Shown: positions 1-3,364 of the stretch, piece by piece
Layout: each line of letters starts with the position of its first letter
Numbering within the stretch: position 1 is the stretch's first letter
NCBI GenBank assembly: GCA_018817365.1
Contig: JAHISY010000087.1
Location: forward strand, 1 to 6,469
Direction of reading: 5' to 3'
DNA: 6,469 bases
Origin: Patescibacteria group bacterium
GTDB taxonomy: Bacteria; Patescibacteriota; Gracilibacteria; JAHISY01
Notes under the pieces: generated by a model
Databases searched by the model: none
What the model saw: the letters and a program-made list of their open reading frames with translations, nothing else
Told to the model about the DNA's origin: nothing
Translations under genes and position numbers: made by a program

Positions 1-67
1 CGGAAAAATACCAGTCGTGGTGGTGGAAATTTTCATTAAAATATTTCAAAAAAGCCGACTAATTTTA

Positions 68-87
68 GCGGAAATTCGCGGAAATTC
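68..87. repeat. 10-bp perfect tandem duplication
   Basis: GCGGAAATTC occurs twice head to tail (68-77 and 78-87). A related GCGGATTGG follows at 93. It lies in the gene-poor left end. Confidence 0.7.
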
Positions 88-89
88 AA

Positions 90-203
90 TCAGCGGATTG
101 GCTTCACATCGACCGTCGGATAATTCTCGTTTTGGTAAATTGTGAGACCACTTCCCCTCATACCGAAAATAACATAAATATGTGATCTTGAGAATTCTGA
201 TTT
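90..203 (-). pseudogene. Possible C-terminal remnant of a secreted protein
   Basis: A 37-codon open frame without a start near its beginning; an internal ATG at 161 gives 23 aa. The reading includes IYVIFGMRGSG and ENYPTVDVKPIR and then TGA. The final VDVKPIR resembles the last strand of repeat-type surface proteins that end in V-R-P-V or similar. This is pattern memory only. No upstream part of such a gene is present. It may equally be a short chance ORF. Confidence 0.18.
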
Positions 204-228
204 TTAAAAAACGGAAAGGGTCAGTGTT

Positions 229-258
229 AGGGTGAAGTTCGGAATTGTTTTAGAGAAA
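229..258 (-). repeat. Diverged copy of promoter-like element at 800-836
   Basis: Both sites contain AAGTTCGGA (235-243 and 806-814) preceded by GGG and followed by a TAG-containing AT-rich block, in the same orientation about 570 bp apart. Over the 17 bases of the minus strand ending in TCCGAAC, 13 match. They bracket the lipoprotein/DUF4190 pair. In this copy the -10-like hexamer is weaker (TAAAAC). Confidence 0.35.
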
Positions 259-289
259 AGAGTTTTCGTTACGCCACTTAATCCGTCCC

Positions 290-532
290 CTAATAGAGCG
301 GTGGTCTAGAATCCATAACAGCATCCCATGCTGCTTGCCCAGCTTCTTGTTGCTCTATCTCACCACAAATTTCTCTTTGTAGATTGTCTTTTGGCGACCT
401 ACAATTTATCGTTTCTGATCCAAATTGGATGATTGGATTTTTAGTATTTTTAAAATTAGATGAACTCTGATTCTGGCAACCAAAATTTATCGCGAGAAGT
501 AGTAAGATGATGAGAATTTTTTTTATTTTCAT
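290..532 (-). CDS. Putative small lipoprotein
   Basis: The product is 80 aa and of unknown family. A basic start (MKIKK) and a hydrophobic core (about 6-16) lead to NFGC with Cys19, which looks like a lipoprotein signal peptide. The lipobox is poor at -3 (Asn instead of Leu), though -1 Gly fits. After Cys19 a polar, Ser/Asn-rich linker (20-32) leads to a small domain with Cys44 and Cys56, which could pair in a disulfide, and the ending AWDAVMDSRPPLY. It would be exported and anchored to the outer face of a membrane. It is the second gene of a probable two-gene unit with the DUF4190 protein. The only SD-like bases (AGGA) touch the ATG directly, too close for normal use, so translation may depend on coupling. 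It ends in TAG. The coding nature is likely; the function is unknown. Confidence 0.6.
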   Translation of the reverse strand: MKIKKILIILLLLAINFGCQNQSSSNFKNTKNPIIQFGSETINCRSPKDNLQREICGEIEQQEAGQAAWDAVMDSRPPLY

Positions 533-549
533 TCCTACATTAATTTAAA

Positions 550-792
550 TTAAAGTAATAATTTTCTCAAAAAAGGTAAAAGCATATAAACCAAACCAAT
601 CGCAATTGCTGCTATTGCTAACCCCCTCCCACTCTCATGGGTATATTTTATCTGTACGAGCGCAACGATGCCGAGAATGAAACCTATTAAACCTGCTAAC
701 CCAAGTCCGAAGATTGAAATTATTGAAAAACCAAAACCTACTCCAGCAACAACATTAAAATCTTTATTCTTATGGTGTGATTTTTTGGTCAT
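550..792 (-). CDS. Small membrane protein, DUF4190-like
   Basis: The product is 80 aa. A short basic N-terminus (MTKKSHHKNK) is followed by a glycine-rich hydrophobic stretch (about 14-48), a short polar turn (QIKYTHESGRG, 47-57) and a second hydrophobic helix (about 58-75), then FLRKLLL. The order ILGIVALVQIK, then a charged turn, then GRGLAIAAIAIG is characteristic of the DUF4190 family: two-helix membrane proteins of unknown function, often near secreted or envelope proteins. The basic N-terminus and polar turn suggest a helical hairpin in the cytoplasmic membrane. It starts at ATG with no clear SD and ends in TAA, 17 nt before the next gene, so the two are probably co-transcribed. A-T content is higher than in the ribosomal genes. 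Confidence 0.75.
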   Translation of the reverse strand: MTKKSHHKNKDFNVVAGVGFGFSIISIFGLGLAGLIGFILGIVALVQIKYTHESGRGLAIAAIAIGLVYMLLPFLRKLLL

Positions 793-817
793 TTTTGTAG
801 GGATTAAGTTCGGACTA

Positions 818-826
818 ATTCTAGCA
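818..826 (-). promoter_or_regulatory. Possible extended -10 promoter for the DUF4190/lipoprotein pair
   Basis: The minus strand reads TGCTAGAAT, an extended -10 element with one mismatch, located 25 nt before the ATG at 792. The -35 region would overlap the terminator hairpin and has no clear TTGACA. A diverged copy of the surrounding sequence occurs at 229-258. Confidence 0.35.
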
Positions 827-840
827 AATTAAAAGAAGTC

Positions 841-858
841 ACCCCGCCTTGGCGGAGT
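841..858 (-). terminator. Probable rho-independent terminator of the rpsG operon
   Basis: On the minus-strand RNA ACTCCGC, loop CAAG, GCGGGGU forms a 7-bp GC-rich stem with one G-U wobble, followed 3 nt later by a U-rich tract (CUUCUUUUAAUUU, 826-838). On the plus strand the wobble becomes a C-A mismatch, which supports minus-strand direction. It lies about 85 nt past the rpsG stop. The stem is short and the U tract is interrupted, so efficiency may be moderate. Confidence 0.55.
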
Positions 859-866
859 TCCACAAG

Positions 867-940
867 ACTACCAACTACCAACTACCAACTACCAACTACC
901 AACTACCAACTACCAACTACCAACTACCAACTACCAACTA
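867..940. repeat. Perfect 7-bp tandem repeat (CTACCAA)n, about 10.6 copies
   Basis: The plus strand repeats CTACCAA without a mismatch over 74 nt; the minus strand unit is TTGGTAG. It ends 2 nt from the rpsG stop codon and 8 nt from the terminator hairpin at 841-858, so it forms the 3' untranslated part of the rpsG transcript. Perfect identity implies recent or ongoing slippage. It resembles the short tandemly repeated repetitive heptamers known from heterocystous cyanobacteria in form. It has no spacers, so it is not CRISPR. Confidence 0.95.
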
Positions 941-942
941 TT

Positions 943-1416
943 TTAATATTTCGCGAAATGCGCGAAGGCCTTGTTCGCAGCGGCCATGCGGTGAACGTTC
1001 TCTTTCTTTTTACAAGCCGGTCCCTCCCCTTTCGCCGTTTCGAGAATTACGGTCGCGAGCTTGAGATGAATCGGTCTGCCTTTCGCGTCCCGCGCTGCTT
1101 CGAGAATCCACCGCATCGCGAGAATCCGCTGCCGGTTCGGATTCACTTCGATTGGAACTTGATAAACCGCCCCGCCGACTCTTTTTGGACGAACTTCCAT
1201 CGAAGGTGAAGCCTGTTCAATCGCGATTGCGAATGTCTCCTCCGGCTTCGTCTCGCCTTTATTTCTCAGCTCGGCAAGCATCTTCGCGAAAATTTCACGC
1301 GCGATGGATTTCTTGCCGCCGAGCATGATGCAGTTAATGAATTTTTCCTGCAGCGGATCAGCGCCCGGCAGCAGCCGCGCCCTGAACGGTATTTTGCCCA
1401 CAAAAGTTCTTTTCAT
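943..1416 (-). CDS. rpsG: 30S ribosomal protein S7
   Basis: S7 is a primary 16S rRNA-binding protein that nucleates the 30S head and lines the E site near the mRNA exit. The product is 157 aa, the usual family length. Seen: PGADPLQEKFINCIMLGGKKSIAREI (18-42), MEVRPKRVGGAVYQVPIEV (73-91), ILAMRWILEAAR (98-109) and KKKENVHRMAAANKAFAHF (137-155), all typical of S7. The frame is open upstream to 1554, but residues encoded there run through REP-like repeats and match nothing in S7, so the ATG at 1416 (MKRTFVGK) is chosen. No properly spaced Shine-Dalgarno precedes it. It ends in TAA and is followed after 2 nt by a heptamer repeat. fusA, the usual next gene, is absent. By family knowledge S7 can be an autoregulator of the str operon in E. 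coli. No such site was recognised here. Confidence 0.96.
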   Translation of the reverse strand: MKRTFVGKIPFRARLLPGADPLQEKFINCIMLGGKKSIAREIFAKMLAELRNKGETKPEETFAIAIEQASPSMEVRPKRVGGAVYQVPIEVNPNRQRILAMRWILEAARDAKGRPIHLKLATVILETAKGEGPACKKKENVHRMAAANKAFAHFAKY

Positions 1417-1437
1417 GATTGAAAGGTTAGGATACTC

Positions 1438-1453
1438 TCCCGCAGATGCGGGA
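1438..1453. repeat. REP-like hairpin, copy 2
   Basis: TCCCGC, loop AGAT, GCGGGA: a perfect 6-bp stem with a 4-nt loop, and the same core (CCCGC-N4-GCGGGA) as the copy at 1584-1603. It ends 21 nt before the rpsG start. On the RNA the only purine-rich, SD-like bases near rpsG (GGGAGAG) lie partly in its 3' arm, so the stem could affect rpsG translation. Confidence 0.55.
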
Positions 1454-1540
1454 TTTAATTCTCCTTTTTGAAGTTGTGGAATTTTAGTGGAAAGTTTGGG
1501 AAATGCAAACGAAACGAAAGTCTCCCCATCATTTTTGAAA

Positions 1541-1553
1541 TGACACCCTGTCA
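1541..1553. repeat. Small inverted repeat in the rpsG leader
   Basis: TGACA-CCC-TGTCA is a perfect 5-bp stem with a 3-nt loop. It lies between the two REP-like hairpins. The palindromes ATCGAT and GATATC follow closely. The whole 1417-1695 spacer (279 nt) is structured and holds no conserved coding sequence. Confidence 0.4.
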
Positions 1554-1583
1554 TCGATAGATATCGGTCGCGCCCTTTTAGTC

Positions 1584-1603
1584 ATTCCTGCAAAAGCGGG
1601 AAT
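1584..1603. repeat. REP-like hairpin, copy 1
   Basis: ATTCCTGC, loop AAAA, GCGGGAAT: an 8-bp stem with one T-G wobble on the plus strand (an A-C mismatch on the minus-strand RNA). It has the form of the widespread bacterial intergenic element of the ATTCCCGC-NNNN-GCGGGAAT type. The T-run lies 5' of the hairpin on the transcribed minus strand, so it is not a minus-strand terminator. Confidence 0.6.
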
Positions 1604-1648
1604 TTATAAAAAAAACTTGAGAGATAACATCACGATGCGTTTTCTCAT
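1604..1648 (-). CDS. Possible 14-aa leader peptide with an ideal RBS, upstream of rpsG
   Basis: The reading frame is MRKRIVMLSLKFFL followed by TAA. It is preceded by GGAGG at 1654-1658 with a 5-nt gap to the ATG, the best Shine-Dalgarno in the window. A -10-like TATACT lies at 1681-1686, which would give a leader of about 26 nt. The stop codon directly abuts the hairpin at 1584-1603, and the last codons run through a stretch of eight T. It could be a leader peptide, the former start region of rpsG cut off by inserted repeats, or chance. The peptide itself matches nothing I recognise. Confidence 0.3.
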   Translation of the reverse strand: MRKRIVMLSLKFFL

Positions 1649-1653
1649 CTTTA

Positions 1654-1658
1654 CCTCC
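1654..1658 (-). promoter_or_regulatory. Strong Shine-Dalgarno (GGAGG) of the 14-codon ORF
   Basis: GGAGG is followed by TAAAG and ATG, with 5-nt spacing. It lies 238 nt upstream of the rpsG start, so it does not serve the annotated rpsG start directly. Confidence 0.5.
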
Positions 1659-1680
1659 ACCCCAAAGAGCAATTTCGCGG

Positions 1681-1686
1681 AGTATA
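1681..1686 (-). promoter_or_regulatory. Possible -10 box upstream of rpsG leader
   Basis: The minus strand reads TATACT (one mismatch to TATAAT) just behind the PIN gene stop. It sits 22 nt before the GGAGG ribosome binding site of the 14-codon ORF, a sensible promoter-RBS distance. No good -35 was seen. It could restore rpsG transcription behind the inserted PIN gene. Confidence 0.28.
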
Positions 1687-1695
1687 AAGAGTCGA

Positions 1696-2727
1696 CTAAA
1701 GATCTCTTAAAATATCATCAAGTGTTTTATCAATAGAATCTTTATCTTTAATTGGGTTAGCAAAATCGTGGCGGAATATTTTATAGTTTTCGGGGTTTAT
1801 TTTGTTTCGATAACCATCAACTATGCCCTTTAAAGCCTTTCCCACCCATGGTGAATACTGCTGACACCTAGTTATCTGCCCATTGCTAATGCTAGCATTA
1901 ACAATATCATTTATTTGTTTGACAGAGAACTCTTTAATCTCCGATAAATTACTCAAATTATGTCTGACCCCTTTAAAATCCGCACTGTTGGCAAACCTCT
2001 TGATTTTTGCATCTTTTACGTCTTCATCAGTTATTTTAATGCTTGGAAATTTTTTCTTAAAGAAATCAGACAAGTTATTGTGATAAATAATTTTTGATCT
2101 TTTTATCCCATACCATTCATCTTGAAGAAATGCGGCAAACTCCATTTCATTTAGTGAAGAACAAAAATCTCTCTTGTTATCGCTTATGAAATATAGGTCT
2201 TCTCCGAAAGGAGCTTGCTCAAGTAAAAATTCCCAAATTACTGCATCACCACAAGAGTTATTTTTAACACCAGGAGGATTTCCTAATCGAAGTCTTCTTC
2301 GAGCTTTTTTTATTAAATCATCGCTTATATCTAAACTTCTATCATTTCCAAATATTCTTGATATAACCTCATCGGCTTTAAGCTTCTTTTGTTTTATCGC
2401 AATTTCAATCTTCCTGTTGAGTTTTGGCTTAAGCTTTTTAATAATCTTTACTGATTTATTTATTTTGTCGGCTTCTTCATACTTATCACAAATCCTTGGT
2501 AAATAAAGTCCCGAATCAAAATCATGCAAGTGCTTAAGCGACTCCTTTATTTTAGATTCCCTGTTTCTATAAAACTCATCTATAACCTGTTTCGGAATAA
2601 AAATTCGTATTTTATCAGCCTCTAAAAAAGAATGGAGCTTGTCTAGCTTCTCCAAATCGTCAACACTAAATTGATAACAATTAAGAAAAATGTTCGTGTC
2701 GATAAATAAATTTATTGCTTTAGGCAT
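1696..2727 (-). CDS. PIN-domain nuclease-like protein (DUF4935/PIN_12-like)
   Basis: The product is 343 aa, soluble, with no signal peptide. Residues 1 to about 215 look like a PIN fold, the Mg-dependent ribonuclease domain of VapC toxins and RNA-processing enzymes. Candidate acidic ligands are D10 in FIDTNIFLN, E51 in VIDEFYR, D161 in GDAVIWEFLL, and D183 and D187 in ISDNKRDF. The spacing is longer than in VapC because of a lysine-rich, probably coiled segment (about 83-145), and a PPG motif precedes GD. This layout suits the DUF4935 group. Residues 215-343 are unassigned. The gene starts at ATG and ends in TAG. The only SD-like sequence (GGAG, 2754-2757) is 26 nt upstream, too far for normal use. 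G+C is roughly one third by eye against about half in rpoC, which suggests horizontal acquisition. It lies between rpsL and rpsG, an unusual place. No antitoxin-like partner is adjacent. The substrate is unknown: RNA cleavage is the family expectation, and a defence role is only a guess. Confidence 0.8.
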   Translation of the reverse strand: MPKAINLFIDTNIFLNCYQFSVDDLEKLDKLHSFLEADKIRIFIPKQVIDEFYRNRESKIKESLKHLHDFDSGLYLPRICDKYEEADKINKSVKIIKKLKPKLNRKIEIAIKQKKLKADEVISRIFGNDRSLDISDDLIKKARRRLRLGNPPGVKNNSCGDAVIWEFLLEQAPFGEDLYFISDNKRDFCSSLNEMEFAAFLQDEWYGIKRSKIIYHNNLSDFFKKKFPSIKITDEDVKDAKIKRFANSADFKGVRHNLSNLSEIKEFSVKQINDIVNASISNGQITRCQQYSPWVGKALKGIVDGYRNKINPENYKIFRHDFANPIKDKDSIDKTLDDILRDL

Positions 2728-2826
2728 TCTGTCTGTTTTTTTTAATCTTTCATCTCCTTTTTTGTAAGGTAGCCATCTTGAACTTCGTTGTCGTGTTTTC
2801 TCGCTATCGACCTCGATTTTAATTAT
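2728..2826 (-). other. rpsL-PIN spacer, open in the frame of both genes
   Basis: These 99 nt are 33 sense codons in the frame shared by rpsL and the PIN gene, with no ATG, GTG or TTG in that frame. The half next to rpsL has core-like base composition and the half next to the PIN gene is A-rich. The minus strand contains AAAAAAGGAGATGAAAG, a strong SD-like sequence. Just behind it ATG-AAA-GAT-TAA makes a three-codon ORF with no usable spacing. An 8-codon ORF (MATLQKRR) ends in the same place. Neither is convincing as a gene. Confidence 0.6.
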
Positions 2827-3249
2827 TTACTTCTTTTTCACCTTCTTCGCTCCATACTTCGAACGGCTCTGTTTCCGATCCGCCACTCCTTGCGTGTCGA
2901 GTACGCCACGAACAATATGATACTTCACACCCGGCAGATCTTTCACCCTCCCCCCGCGAATCATCACGACCGAGTGCTCTTGTAGGTTGTGTCCTTCTCC
3001 GGGAATGTACGCGATAACTTCAAAACCGTTTGTAAGGCGAACGCGCGCGACTTTCCGAACGGCGGAATTTGGTTTCTTCGGCGTGGTCGTGTAGACACGC
3101 ACGCACACTCCCCGCTTCTGCGGGCAGCCCATCGGCATCTCGCGCGTCGTTGATTTCAGCAAATTGGAAATCCGTTGCAGCGCAGGTGATTTTGATTTCT
3201 TGCGCGGAGTGTGCCGCGGCTTACGAACGAGCTGGTTGATTGTTGGCAC
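2827..3249 (-). CDS. rpsL: 30S ribosomal protein S12
   Basis: S12 sits at the decoding centre of the 30S subunit, contacts helix 44 and EF-Tu/EF-G, and is the classic site of streptomycin resistance. The product is 140 aa. It starts at GTG with MPTINQLVRK, the conserved S12 N-terminus. The CPQKRGVC block (42-49), TTPKKPNSA (54-62, with the streptomycin-relevant lysines 58-59), GEGHNLQEHS (84-93) and RGGRVKDLPG (98-107) are intact. Asp104 in KDLPG corresponds to the methylthiolated aspartate of other bacteria. Compared with the 124-aa E. coli protein there is an insertion of about 15 residues before CPQKRGVC (around 26-41). Firmicutes S12 and, as I recall, CPR S12 also carry an insertion here, so it is not novel. 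No Shine-Dalgarno is visible before the GTG: the preceding bases are AATAATTCTCCC. It ends in TAA, and the PIN gene lies downstream in the same frame. Confidence 0.97.
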   Translation of the reverse strand: MPTINQLVRKPRHTPRKKSKSPALQRISNLLKSTTREMPMGCPQKRGVCVRVYTTTPKKPNSAVRKVARVRLTNGFEVIAYIPGEGHNLQEHSVVMIRGGRVKDLPGVKYHIVRGVLDTQGVADRKQSRSKYGAKKVKKK

Positions 3250-3363
3250 GGGAGAATTATTAATTAAGAAATTAAAAATGATGAAATGTTGGCGGAGTTT
3301 AACAACTGTGTAACAATTTTACCAAACTTAATTCTTCATCATTCATCATTTATCCTTCATCAT
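3250..3363 (-). other. rpoC-rpsL spacer, low-complexity, with inverted repeat
   Basis: This is a 114-nt AT-rich spacer with no ORF. It contains the degenerate heptamer array next to the rpoC stop. AATGATGAA at 3277-3285 is the exact inverse of TTCATCATT at 3335-3343, 3342-3350 and 3356-3364, so several alternative 9-bp stems could form in the RNA. The palindrome TTAATTAA lies close to the rpsL start. No poly-U terminator was seen, so read-through from rpoC into rpsL is likely. Confidence 0.6.
3316..3324 (-). promoter_or_regulatory. Possible extended -10 promoter for rpsL
   Basis: The minus strand reads TGGTAAAAT, which resembles an extended -10 element (TGn followed by TATAAT with one mismatch). 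It lies about 67 nt before the rpsL start. No convincing -35 box was seen 17 nt upstream. In such an AT-rich spacer this can occur by chance. Confidence 0.22.
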
Positions 3364-3364
3364 T
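3330..3364 (-). repeat. Degenerate 7-bp tandem repeat touching the rpoC stop
   Basis: Read on the plus strand in 7-base steps from 3330, the units are AATTCTT, CATCATT, CATCATT, TATCCTT, CATCATT. Three are identical and two are diverged. The outer copies extend to a 12-bp direct repeat, CTTCATCATTCA, at 3334-3345 and 3355-3366. The last unit overlaps the first base position of the rpoC TGA stop triplet (3364-3366). Confidence 0.65.

Larger units (their letters stand above)
1..289. other. Left-end region without a supported gene
   Basis: These 289 nt hold the diverged promoter-like repeat, a possible gene remnant and the 10-bp duplication. On the minus strand an ATG at 36 opens 12 codons (MKISTTTTGIFP) that run off the window with no ribosome binding site. 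It could be the start of the next gene, but 12 codons cannot show this. Nothing coding was seen on the plus strand. Confidence 0.5.

Noticed and set aside
867..940. CRISPR array
   Set aside because: Units of 7 bp with no spacers; it is a simple tandem repeat. No cas genes in the window.
849..1064. Plus-strand ORF with a repeated LPTTNYQ peptide
   Set aside because: It is the heptamer array read in its open strand, running into the antisense of rpsG. No RBS, and the non-repeat part is a shadow of S7.
1417..1554. N-terminal extension of S7 to an ATG at 1554
   Set aside because: The 46 extra residues have no S7 counterpart and are encoded by repeat hairpins. The conserved protein and usual length begin at 1416.
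1584..1620. Rho-independent terminator behind the PIN gene
   Set aside because: On the transcribed minus strand the T-run is upstream of the hairpin, and the stem has an A-C mismatch on that strand.
1696..2727. VapBC-type toxin-antitoxin pair
   Set aside because: The protein is more than twice VapC length and no antitoxin ORF is next to it; the upstream mini-ORFs of 3 and 8 codons are too short.
2827..3249. S12 insertion around residues 26-41 as a novelty
   Set aside because: Many Firmicutes S12 proteins have an insertion at the same place before the CPQKRGVC block, so it is a known length variant.
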